From NCBI GenBank assembly GCA_016188105.1, contig JACPIL010000085.1:1-9828 (forward strand): a stretch of DNA of 9,828 nucleotides. The letters run 5' to 3'. The position numbers and the translations under genes are program-made. This DNA comes from Candidatus Woesearchaeota archaeon. GTDB taxonomy: Archaea > Nanobdellota > Nanobdellia > Woesearchaeales > GW2011-AR9. Position 1 is the stretch's first letter; every line of letters starts with the position of its first letter. Of this stretch, positions 1 through 5,572 are shown piece after piece. The notes beneath the pieces are model-generated. The model ran no database searches. It saw only the letters and a program-made list of their open reading frames with translations, and was not told the DNA's origin.

Positions 1-38
1 CCACAAGTATGTGTCCGCATCATGATGTTAGCTCAAAT

Positions 39-60
39 AAAGGACTCCTTTTTATTGTTT
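39..60 (+). terminator. Small dyad followed by T-rich tract (possible terminator)
   Basis: AAAGGA and TCCTTT (39-44 and 46-51) form a perfect dyad around one central C. As RNA this gives a 5-bp stem with a 3-base loop, followed by TTTATTGTTTT. It could end a plus-strand transcript entering from outside the window, or be a short protein-binding dyad. No gene ending here can be confirmed, so the role is inferred only from shape and the T-rich tail. Confidence 0.25.
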
Positions 61-72
61 TCGATGAAAATT

Positions 73-224
73 AGCTGAGGCGGCGTCAAGGCCAATAGGT
101 GAGTGAGGAACTGCACTTGCTCGGCACGAAATTATTGTTTGCTTTTTTTATATTATAGCTAAGATTTTCTTGATTAGTACACAAAAAGAAAAGCAACCGA
201 ACGAGCGGCCAAGACGCCTCAGCT
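73..224. repeat. Long imperfect inverted repeat, candidate structured RNA
   Basis: AGCTGAGGCG at 73-82 is the exact reverse complement of CGCCTCAGCT at 215-224. The pairing continues after a 3-base bulge (TC 86-87 with GA 213-214, GGCC 90-93 with GGCC 207-210). Further in, TTGCTTTT near 137-144 can pair with AAAAGCAA near 188-195, and GAGTGAG/CTTGCTC (101-122) can form a local hairpin with wobble pairs. The arms are far richer in G+C than the flanks, a known signature of structured RNA in AT-rich archaeal genomes. I could not match it to SRP RNA, RNase P RNA, 5S rRNA, tRNA or a C/D-box sRNA. A small terminal-inverted-repeat element is the main alternative. The transcribed strand is not determined. 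Confidence 0.5.
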
Positions 225-282
225 TGTAGATTAAAAATTTTGAAAAAGAAGAAAGAAAAAAAAGAAAAGTAAAATTAAAAAT
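225..282 (-). terminator. T-rich tract downstream of the mini-ORF (minus strand)
   Basis: Read on the minus strand, the bases just after the 283-327 stop codon are almost pure pyrimidine, with runs TTTTT, TTTTCTTTTTTTTCTTT and CTTTTTC. Archaeal transcription commonly stops at U-rich tracts without a hairpin, so this could end the transcript from the promoter at 391-398. No protein gene is seen here on either strand. Confidence 0.4.
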
Positions 283-327
283 TTATCTTCGCTTTTTCTT
301 CTTTGCTGCTGCTTTTTTCTTAGCCAT
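283..327 (-). CDS. 14-residue polybasic mini-protein (putative)
   Basis: The minus-strand frame reads MAKKKAAAKKKKRR and then TAA. It is far shorter than usual gene-calling limits, but its expression signals are as good as those of the larger neighbours. A GAGGTG Shine-Dalgarno (342-337) lies 9 bases before the ATG. A TATA-like TTTTATAA (398-391) predicts transcription starting near 368, which leaves a leader of about 40 bases. A T-rich tract follows the stop. The peptide has nine Lys/Arg and four Ala, has no hydrophobic core and cannot fold alone. It resembles the basic tails of DNA-binding proteins, so nucleic-acid or ribosome binding is a guess. It could also be a translated leader for a downstream RNA (the hairpin at 73-224), or a chance reading of A-rich DNA. 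It lies on the same strand as gdhA, 84 bases downstream of it. Confidence 0.45.
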   Translation of the reverse strand: MAKKKAAAKKKKRR

Positions 328-390
328 CTATCATAACACCTCTTTGTAATTATTGAAACATAGAAATTCTTTTACCTATATTAATCTTTC

Positions 391-398
391 TTATAAAA
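391..398 (-). promoter_or_regulatory. TATA box for the mini-ORF
   Basis: The minus strand reads TTTTATAA followed by G, close to the archaeal TATA consensus. Its centre is about 26 bases before a predicted start near 368. It sits between the gdhA stop and the mini-ORF, so the small gene could be transcribed independently of gdhA. Confidence 0.45.
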
Positions 399-411
399 AT
401 TGTAAAATTCT

Positions 412-1623
412 CTATATTTTATTTCTTTTTCTTTCTGCTGCAATGATTTTTTTCAACGCCAAGACATAGGCAGCAGTTCTAAAACTTTTGTTGCCGTCGG
501 AAAATTCTTTCCAGATCTGTTCAAAGGCAGAAATCATCTTTTCCTGCAATTTTTTCTTGACTTCCTGCTCGCTCCATGACTCCTTCTTCCTGTTTTGCAC
601 CCATTCGAAGTAGGAAACGGTAACTCCGCCGGCATTTGCCAATATATCTGGCAGCACTAACACTTTTCTCGTCGACAAAATCTCGTCTGCTTCCGGCGTA
701 GTTGGTCCATTGGCTAACTCCAGGACAATCTTCGCTTTTATCTTATGAGCATTTTCTTTGGTGATAACTTCGCTCAAAGCAGAAGGTATCAATATATTGC
801 AATTACATTCTAATAGCTCTTCGTTGCTTATTTTGGTGGCTTTAGCGTACTCGATTACCGTTCCCTTGCTTTCTTTGGTTCTAATTACTTCTTGGATATC
901 TAATCCCTTTGCATCATAAATGCCGCCTTTTGAATCAGAAACAGCAACAATTGAATATCCTTTTTCTGCCAAGAGTTCTGCCATCGTTCCCCCAGCGTTT
1001 CCAAAGCCTTGGATTGCAACTTTTTTTTCTTTCAAGCCGATTTTTTTCACCGCTTCTTCTAAAACATAAACTCCTCCAAGCGCGGTAGCAATATCTCTAA
1101 CTTTTGAACCGCCTAACTCCAACGGTTTTCCGGTAATAAAAGCAGGAGCTTTTTTTCCAACGAGCTTCTCATATTCATCTAACATCCAGCCCATAATCTC
1201 TGGAGTGGTGTATACATCTGGTGCAGGAACATCTTGATCAGGACCAAGATTTTTGTAGAAAGCGCCAACATAGGCCCTGCTCAGCTCTTCCAATTCCTTT
1301 TTGTTTAATCTCTTTGGATCAACAGTCACTCCACCCTTTCCCCCACCTAGCGGAAGATCAGTAACTGCAGTTTTAATGGTCATCCAAAAGGCAAGCGATT
1401 TTACCTCATCTTCAGAAACTTCTGGATGATAGCGAATACCTCCCTTGTAGGGGCCTCGAGCATTATTGAATTGCACTCGATAGGCCGGATATTTTTTTCC
1501 ATTAACAGTCAACTCCGCTTTCAGAATTCGATCTGGTGTTTGTAAGAGTGCAATTTCCTTTTTTGTTAAATCCACTAAAGGTGCAATTTTTTTTAAAAAC
1601 GTAACCACATTTGTAAAAGTCAT
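412..1623 (-). CDS. gdhA: Glutamate dehydrogenase (Glu/Leu/Phe/Val dehydrogenase family)
   Basis: This cytoplasmic enzyme interconverts glutamate with 2-oxoglutarate and ammonium using NAD(P), linking nitrogen assimilation to carbon metabolism. At 403 residues it is close to the usual hexameric type of about 410-450. The N-terminal substrate domain has the glycine-rich KGGIRYHP box (K60), K84 in MTIKTAV, the catalytic lysine K96 in PLGGGKGG and the active-site aspartate D136 in VPAPDV. The nucleotide-binding domain starts at about residue 200 with VAIQGFGNAGG; D230 in VAVSDSKGG lies near the end of the second strand, where NAD/NADP preference is set. ANGPTTPEA and ANAGGVTVSYFEWVQN are standard family signatures. 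The start is ATG at 1623. GGAG sits 7 bases upstream, but TTTAAAAG is centred only about 28 bases upstream, so a leaderless transcript is also possible. Leucine or phenylalanine dehydrogenase is less likely given the full set of glutamate-type lysines. Confidence 0.95.
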   Translation of the reverse strand: MTFTNVVTFLKKIAPLVDLTKKEIALLQTPDRILKAELTVNGKKYPAYRVQFNNARGPYKGGIRYHPEVSEDEVKSLAFWMTIKTAVTDLPLGGGKGGVTVDPKRLNKKELEELSRAYVGAFYKNLGPDQDVPAPDVYTTPEIMGWMLDEYEKLVGKKAPAFITGKPLELGGSKVRDIATALGGVYVLEEAVKKIGLKEKKVAIQGFGNAGGTMAELLAEKGYSIVAVSDSKGGIYDAKGLDIQEVIRTKESKGTVIEYAKATKISNEELLECNCNILIPSALSEVITKENAHKIKAKIVLELANGPTTPEADEILSTRKVLVLPDILANAGGVTVSYFEWVQNRKKESWSEQEVKKKLQEKMISAFEQIWKEFSDGNKSFRTAAYVLALKKIIAAERKRNKI

Positions 1624-1647
1624 TTATCTCTCCAGATTAAGAACATT

Positions 1648-1655
1648 CTTTTAAA
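1648..1655 (-). promoter_or_regulatory. Probable TATA box of gdhA
   Basis: The minus strand reads TTTAAAAG, centred about 28 bases before the gdhA ATG. That spacing would put the transcription start at or next to the start codon. If so, the GGAGAG at 1633-1628 would lie outside the mRNA. A second, weaker AT-rich candidate near 1671-1680 would allow a leader that includes it. Confidence 0.4.
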
Positions 1656-1672
1656 TCTTGTGTAGTAGGATT

Positions 1673-1684
1673 ATAGATATCTAT
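1673..1684. promoter_or_regulatory. Perfect 12-bp palindrome upstream of gdhA
   Basis: ATAGATATCTAT is its own reverse complement. It lies between the stop of the cysteine-rich gene (1688) and the gdhA TATA candidate (1648-1655), a plausible place for a dimeric regulator to bind. In such AT-rich DNA a chance palindrome is also likely. Confidence 0.25.
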
Positions 1685-1687
1685 CTA

Positions 1688-2236
1688 TCATTGATACTCA
1701 ATCACGATTGTATCTTCTTCCTGCGGCATATAACTTCCATATTGGGTTGAATTTTCTCCATTCACAGCCATTCTTAATTTTTCTTCACAATACTGTTTGC
1801 CATCCAAAAATAAGCACTGATTATCTAAGGTAATATCCACTTTCTCCAAAACCTGATACAATATGAGCCGGGAGGTATGTATTTCGACCATCTGTCCTTT
1901 GAATTTTACAAAAAGGTCTTGTCCATTACTCCGTTCTTGCAGGGAAACATTTTGAATTCGGAGTGTAAATGTAATCGGTTCAGCATCATAGGAATAATAA
2001 CTTTGTTCATCACAAGAGTTCTGTAAGCATAAATTCTGTGAGCAAAGAACAGAAACTGGTTGATTATCACAAAGAAGATAACAATCCGCATCGCTGCTGC
2101 AGAGCCGTGGCTCTACAGCAGTAGTATCATCATCTGCACTATAATTCACTACTCCTGGAACCACAAAGCCTAATACTAGCAAGACCAGAAATATCACGAT
2201 CATTACCTTGCTAAACAACTTCTCCGTTTTTGTCAT
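1688..2236 (-). CDS. Membrane-anchored extracytoplasmic eight-cysteine protein
   Basis: I do not recognise a named family. From the ATG at 2236 the protein is 182 residues long. A short basic N-terminus (MTKTEKLFSK) is followed by one hydrophobic segment at about 11-30 (VMIVIFLVLLVLGFVVPGVV), either an uncleaved anchor or a signal peptide. A cysteine-rich segment follows (C46, C52, C56, C65, C70, C75) with a CSSDADC start, then a region rich in predicted beta strand with two more cysteines (C141, C150), ending EEDTIVIEYQ. Eight cysteines outside the membrane suggest up to four disulfides. The neighbour upstream, on the same strand, is a DsbA-like thiol oxidoreductase, a natural partner. An in-frame TTG at 2248 would add four residues, but GAGGT (2246-2242) lies 5 bases before the ATG and would fall inside that longer frame, so I prefer 2236. 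It has its own TATA box at about 2290-2297. Confidence 0.8.
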   Translation of the reverse strand: MTKTEKLFSKVMIVIFLVLLVLGFVVPGVVNYSADDDTTAVEPRLCSSDADCYLLCDNQPVSVLCSQNLCLQNSCDEQSYYSYDAEPITFTLRIQNVSLQERSNGQDLFVKFKGQMVEIHTSRLILYQVLEKVDITLDNQCLFLDGKQYCEEKLRMAVNGENSTQYGSYMPQEEDTIVIEYQ

Positions 2237-2241
2237 CAATA

Positions 2242-2246
2242 ACCTC
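2242..2246 (-). promoter_or_regulatory. Shine-Dalgarno fixing the start at 2236
   Basis: The minus strand reads TTTTTGAGGTTATTGATG. GAGGT is 5 bases before the ATG at 2236. The alternative TTG start (2248-2246) overlaps this motif and has no SD of its own. Confidence 0.6.
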
Positions 2247-2289
2247 AAAAATAATGAAATAAAAAAGAAGTTAAAAATATTTCTATTAG

Positions 2290-2297
2290 TATATATA
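2290..2297 (-). promoter_or_regulatory. TATA box of the eight-cysteine protein gene
   Basis: The minus strand reads CTATATATAC directly after the stop codon of the DsbA-fusion gene. It predicts a transcription start near 2267 and a leader of about 30 bases. The leader region also holds T-rich runs (ATTTTTAACTTCTTTTTT) that could end transcripts of the upstream gene. Confidence 0.5.
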
Positions 2298-2298
2298 G

Positions 2299-3942
2299 TT
2301 ACTCAACCACTAATGTTCCTTTCATTCCTCGCCAGTCTTCGCAACTGCCGCAAGTAAAGTCAAAAGTTCCAGCTTTATCAGCTACAAACTCCACTTCAGT
2401 AGTTCCAGCAACTTTCTGCTCTACGCCTAACGCAGGAACAGCGAAAGTGAAATCTAAACCGCTAGGCACGACCGTTACTACCACCTTGCTTCCTTTCTTT
2501 ACTGTTACTTCATTAGGTTGGAAAATCCATTTTTTAGCGTTGAGGGTAACTTTTACTGTCTCTCCGGCCATTGCTGGTTCGGGAACTACTTCAGTAGCTC
2601 CTGCTTCTTCAGGTTCATTTGGAGCAAGCTCAGGTTCATTTACAGCTTCACTTTCAACTCCAGCAGCTGCCAAGGCAGCTTCAATTTCCTGTTCAAAGAC
2701 CGCATATGGTTGCGCTCCGCTGATCATTCTTCCATTGATAAAGAAAGCAGGAGTTCCAGAAACGCCGTACTTTTGTCCGTCTGCCATATCGGCCCGGACT
2801 TCGTTAAGGTATTCTAAGCCTTTGTAGCATTCATTGAATTCCTCTTCATCTAAACCAAGTTCCACAGCCCATTTTTTATAATTGGCATCGCTTAAAGAAT
2901 CTTGGTTTGCAAAAAGCAGGTCATGGTATTCCCAGAATTTTCCTTGTTCATCAGCACATTCTGCGGCTATAGCTGCTACTTCTGCTTCAGGATGAAACTC
3001 TAAAGGGAAATCTCGATAGACTATCTTCAATTTACCTGCTTCAACATACTTATCTTTTACTTCTTTGAGCGCTTCATCGTTAGCCTTTTTACAGAAAGGA
3101 CACTGAAAATCAGAGAATTCCACCATCGTTACTGGCGCATCTTCTAATCCTAAGGCCGGATCATCATCGACAGAGACTTCTACTGGCGCAAGTTCTGAAT
3201 TACTAGGGGTTTCAGTTTCGCCATTTTCAAGAACTACGGCCTCCATCTCTAATCCTTGAGGGAAAAACAATTTTCCATCCTTAGTCACATAAGAATCTAC
3301 GGTTTGCCCAGCAACATTTAAAGTTATTTTATATAATGAATCTAACTCTTCAGAAGCTTCTACCGTGGCCTGAAATGGTGGTTGTAGTAACTGCCCATTT
3401 ACATAGGTAAGCGCCTTATCCTTTGCTTCATCTAATGATATCGTCGCTGCTCCCGTAAGGCCCTTTTCTGAGAAATCAAATCCTTGAGTAAACAGAGAAA
3501 GAACCAACAATACTAAAGCTATCCCAGTTAAAGTTTTCCAGGTGGAAGCTTGCCCGAATAGTCCAGAGCTTTTTTCTTCTGCCCAGGGATTAACTGGCGA
3601 AGAAGTTTCTACCACTATTTTAGTCTCCTTAGGTGTTTCTTTTGCCGGCTTTATTTCTACGGTCTCTTTTTTAACTTCTTTTTCTGGAAGCGCTTTTTCT
3701 TTTTTAGCTTCAGAAACAGCTTCCTTTTTGATTGTTTTTTCAGTCTTTTTAACCGTGTTTTTTTTGGCCACAGTCTTTTTTGCGCTTTTCTTTAGTCTCA
3801 ATTCTGGTTCTGCCTCTGCTTCCAGCTTTGGCTCGACTCGTTGGAATTTTGTATTTGAAGAGAAGGATTCTTCTGCCTCATCCTCAATAAACTCTTCGCC
3901 AAAAAAAGAATCGTCTAGTTCATCTAATTGCTTTTGCTCCAT
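2299..3942 (-). CDS. Membrane-anchored DsbA-like thiol oxidoreductase fused to a cupredoxin-like domain
   Basis: A 547-residue fusion. Residues 1-50 are acidic and 51-108 are lysine-rich low complexity, both probably cytoplasmic. One membrane segment lies at about 135-155, followed by GLTGAAT. Residues 168-232 resemble a small PepSY/DsbC-N-like domain ending SYVTKDGKLFFPQG. Residues 265-425 are a DsbA/thioredoxin fold (Thioredoxin_4 type) with active site C281-P-F-C284 and cis-proline P398 in SGTPAFFING. A second cysteine pair, C329 and C372, may be structural. After an acidic Pro/Glu linker, residues 461-547 look like a cupredoxin (QPNEVTVKKGSKV, a Greek-key pattern, GTFDFTC, MKGTLVV). The expected role is making or reshuffling disulfides outside the membrane, perhaps on the neighbouring eight-cysteine protein. 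The cupredoxin domain has no histidine and carries C531-G-S-C534 plus M540, so normal copper binding is doubtful. The ATG at 3942 has the SD GAGGGTGA and a TATA box upstream. Confidence 0.88.
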   Translation of the reverse strand: MEQKQLDELDDSFFGEEFIEDEAEESFSSNTKFQRVEPKLEAEAEPELRLKKSAKKTVAKKNTVKKTEKTIKKEAVSEAKKEKALPEKEVKKETVEIKPAKETPKETKIVVETSSPVNPWAEEKSSGLFGQASTWKTLTGIALVLLVLSLFTQGFDFSEKGLTGAATISLDEAKDKALTYVNGQLLQPPFQATVEASEELDSLYKITLNVAGQTVDSYVTKDGKLFFPQGLEMEAVVLENGETETPSNSELAPVEVSVDDDPALGLEDAPVTMVEFSDFQCPFCKKANDEALKEVKDKYVEAGKLKIVYRDFPLEFHPEAEVAAIAAECADEQGKFWEYHDLLFANQDSLSDANYKKWAVELGLDEEEFNECYKGLEYLNEVRADMADGQKYGVSGTPAFFINGRMISGAQPYAVFEQEIEAALAAAGVESEAVNEPELAPNEPEEAGATEVVPEPAMAGETVKVTLNAKKWIFQPNEVTVKKGSKVVVTVVPSGLDFTFAVPALGVEQKVAGTTEVEFVADKAGTFDFTCGSCEDWRGMKGTLVVE

Positions 3943-3947
3943 ATAGC

Positions 3948-3955
3948 ATCACCCT
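3948..3955 (-). promoter_or_regulatory. Shine-Dalgarno of the DsbA-fusion gene
   Basis: The minus strand reads GTGAGGGTGATGCTATATGG. GAGGGTGA is a near-perfect match to the archaeal anti-SD and sits about 5 bases before the ATG at 3942. The same motif precedes the PRC-barrel gene. The ATG inside GTGATG is in another frame and soon meets a stop. Confidence 0.65.
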
Positions 3956-3990
3956 CACTTTTTAGTAACATTTTAGACGGGAATAAATAA

Positions 3991-3999
3991 TTTATAAAG
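3991..3999 (-). promoter_or_regulatory. TATA box of the DsbA-fusion gene
   Basis: The minus strand reads CTTTATAAA, predicting transcription from about 3969 and a 27-base leader that contains the SD. It lies in the 145-base divergent region shared with the NTase-HEPN gene. Confidence 0.6.
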
Positions 4000-4056
4000 A
4001 TTTATGTTATTCAAGAATCACATTTCAAGAATATGTTTTCGAGTAGTTATCACAAA

Positions 4057-4064
4057 TTTAATAA
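4057..4064 (+). promoter_or_regulatory. TATA box, predicted leaderless promoter of the NTase-HEPN gene
   Basis: TTTAATAA is centred 27.5 bases before the ATG at 4088. The identical octamer sits at the identical distance before gltX. This places the transcription start at the start codon and argues against the longer frame that begins at 4004. Confidence 0.55.
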
Positions 4065-4087
4065 AGCCTACTTATTTATATAGAAAG

Positions 4088-4897
4088 ATGGAATTTAAAA
4101 TCCATAAAAAAGAGAACGAGAATATCCATAAATATCCTACTGAGGATATGAAAATCGCTCAAAAATTCACCCAGGAACTAAAGACGGAATTGGGCGATTT
4201 CTTGATGAGTGTGATTGTTTTCGGCAGTTCTGCGCGTAAGGAAGCTACCGTTCTTAGCGATCTCGACGTTTTGCTTATAACTGATGATACCCGTTTTCAA
4301 TTGAGCGAAGCTTTGATTGAAGGTTATCGCCTTATTGTAGAAAAGGTAGTAATTAGGACTTCTCCCAAGCTGCACATCACTTCCATGACCTTTACTTCTT
4401 TCTGGGAATATGCTAAAGCCGGAGATCCAGTAGTTGTGAACATCCTTCGCGATGGAGTGGCTATACTTGATACTGGTTTTTTTGAACCTTTGCAAATTCT
4501 GCTCAAAAATGGCAGGATTCGGCCATCAGAAGAAAGTATTTGGCGGTATTTTGGCAGAGCGCCACAGACCTTACTTAACTCCAGATGGCATGTTTTGCAA
4601 GCAACCTTGGACTTATATTGGGCGGTAATCGATGCTGCGCATGCCGCCTTGATGCGGGCTAAGGAAATTCCTCCCACACCAGAACATGTTGCTGATCTCT
4701 TGGATAAAGTATTTGTACGGCACAATATGCTTGAAAAAAAATACGTCGAAACCATGCGTAAATTCTATCATCTGAGTAAATTGATCACCCATCGGGAAAT
4801 CAAAGAGATTAAAGGATCTGCCTACGAGCAATATTATCATGAAGCAGATGAGTTTGTAAAAAGAATGAAGCGCTTAGTGGAGCGAGGGAAGCTTTAG
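4088..4897 (+). CDS. MNT-type nucleotidyltransferase domain fused to a HEPN-like domain
   Basis: The protein has 269 residues from the ATG at 4088. The N-terminal half is a minimal nucleotidyltransferase fold with the signature FGSSARKEATVLSDLDVLLI: G46-S47, then D58 and D60, which would bind the metal. A third acidic residue is not obvious; the usual strand region reads KLHITSM. The C-terminal half (about 165-265) is helical and HEPN-like (LYWAVIDAAHAALMRAKEIPPTPEH). I do not see a clean RxxxxH RNase motif. MNT and HEPN often occur as toxin-antitoxin pairs in which the NTase AMPylates the HEPN RNase; single-chain archaeal fusions are usually uncharacterised. The substrate here is unknown. 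The frame is open back to 4004, but those 28 codons cover the TATA box and look non-coding. It is followed after 2 bases by the YjdF-like gene, so the two are probably one transcript. Confidence 0.85.
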   Translation: MEFKIHKKENENIHKYPTEDMKIAQKFTQELKTELGDFLMSVIVFGSSARKEATVLSDLDVLLITDDTRFQLSEALIEGYRLIVEKVVIRTSPKLHITSMTFTSFWEYAKAGDPVVVNILRDGVAILDTGFFEPLQILLKNGRIRPSEESIWRYFGRAPQTLLNSRWHVLQATLDLYWAVIDAAHAALMRAKEIPPTPEHVADLLDKVFVRHNMLEKKYVETMRKFYHLSKLITHREIKEIKGSAYEQYYHEADEFVKRMKRLVERGKL

Positions 4898-4899
4898 GG

Positions 4900-5508
4900 A
4901 TGAAGATTCTCAAGAAAGACCGCTTCCCATTTTTACTTTTGTTTATTTTCTCGATTTTCTGGGTGGTGATGGCAATTAAGCCTTACAGCTGGACGGTTTG
5001 GTTCGCTGAGAATGTTTTAAGTGTTGCTTTTGTTGTCTTCTTGATCCTCACCTACAAAAAATTCAGGCTTTCAAACTTAAGTTATACTTTACTCTTCATA
5101 TTTTTACTTTTCCATACCCTTGGGAGCCATTACACCTATAGTAAAATGCCTCTGTTTGAATTGTTTCGACAACAGTTTGACTGGAGCAGGAATCACTATG
5201 ATCGATTTGTTCATTTTTTCTTCGGTTTCACTTTCTATTTTCCCTTGCGTGAATTTATTTCCAGAAAATTGAAAATCAATTGTATCTGGAGTTATCTCAT
5301 CCCTTTCTTGATTATCGTTTCATTTAAAGCGATTTACGAGATCATAGAATACTTGACGGTGGTTATTTCACATGACGTTACCCTTGGCAGCAGTTTTCTT
5401 GGCATGCAGGGCGATCAATGGGACGCCCAGAATGATATATTAGCTGGGACGCTCGGGGCTGGAACAAGCTGGATTATTTCTAAAATAAGAAGTAAAGAGA
5501 AATGTTGA
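4900..5508 (+). CDS. yjdF: YjdF-like DUF2238 integral membrane protein
   Basis: A 202-residue protein with about six hydrophobic segments (roughly 10-27, 33-51, 60-75, 103-118, 129-152 and 178-195). It matches the DUF2238/YjdF family by its conserved polar motifs set in or beside membrane helices: HTLGSHYTYSKMPL (H72, H77), WSRNHYDRFVHFFFGF (D101, H105), EIIEY (E147, E150) and FLGMQGDQWDAQNDILAG (D172, D175, D179). The family has no established activity. The many conserved His, Asp and Glu suggest metal binding in the membrane, which is inference. The start is the first ATG, 2 bases after the stop of the NTase-HEPN gene, with GAGGG 11 bases upstream inside that gene. The close spacing suggests co-translation and a shared role. 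It is unrelated to the Bacillus YjdF controlled by the yjdF riboswitch. Confidence 0.85.
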   Translation: MKILKKDRFPFLLLFIFSIFWVVMAIKPYSWTVWFAENVLSVAFVVFLILTYKKFRLSNLSYTLLFIFLLFHTLGSHYTYSKMPLFELFRQQFDWSRNHYDRFVHFFFGFTFYFPLREFISRKLKINCIWSYLIPFLIIVSFKAIYEIIEYLTVVISHDVTLGSSFLGMQGDQWDAQNDILAGTLGAGTSWIISKIRSKEKC

Positions 5509-5541
5509 AAATTAACCTGCATCTAATCGTGCATCAAAACA

Positions 5542-5549
5542 TTTAATAA
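5542..5549 (+). promoter_or_regulatory. TATA box, predicted leaderless promoter of gltX
   Basis: TTTAATAA is centred 27.5 bases before the gltX ATG, and the bases just upstream of the ATG (CTCCTAGCACTA) contain no Shine-Dalgarno. Both points fit an mRNA that starts at the start codon. Confidence 0.6.
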
Positions 5550-5572
5550 TCTCTCTCCATCTCCTAGCACTA

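Noticed and set aside
1..78. Plus-strand frame open from the left edge, ending in TGA at 76-78, possibly the end of an upstream gene
   Set aside because: Only 25 codons, of unremarkable composition, running across a dyad/T-rich element and into the inverted repeat. Nothing in it resembles a known protein end, so it cannot be told from chance.
21..80. C/D-box sRNA (ATGATGT as C box, CGATGA as C', CTGA as D)
   Set aside because: No D' box is present and the C'-to-D spacing is too short for a guide.
73..224. SRP RNA, RNase P RNA or a tRNA
   Set aside because: No SRP helix-8 GGAAG/AGCA motif, no RNase P conserved-region pair around P4 and no GTTCRANYC T-loop are visible on either strand. The element is also short for SRP or RNase P RNA.
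2237..2248. TTG start adding four residues to the eight-cysteine protein
   Set aside because: The Shine-Dalgarno GAGGT lies inside this extension and is well spaced for the ATG at 2236.
2447..2827. Antisense open frames over the DsbA-fusion gene (also 2518-2817 and 3542-3946, plus strand)
   Set aside because: They lie opposite a strongly supported gene. Their Ser/Phe/Leu-rich composition is what the Glu/Lys/Ala codons give on the other strand, and they have no SD or TATA box.
4004..4087. 28-codon N-terminal extension of the NTase-HEPN protein
   Set aside because: The segment contains the TATA box centred 27.5 bases before 4088, there is no SD before 4004, and the residues do not belong to the NTase fold.
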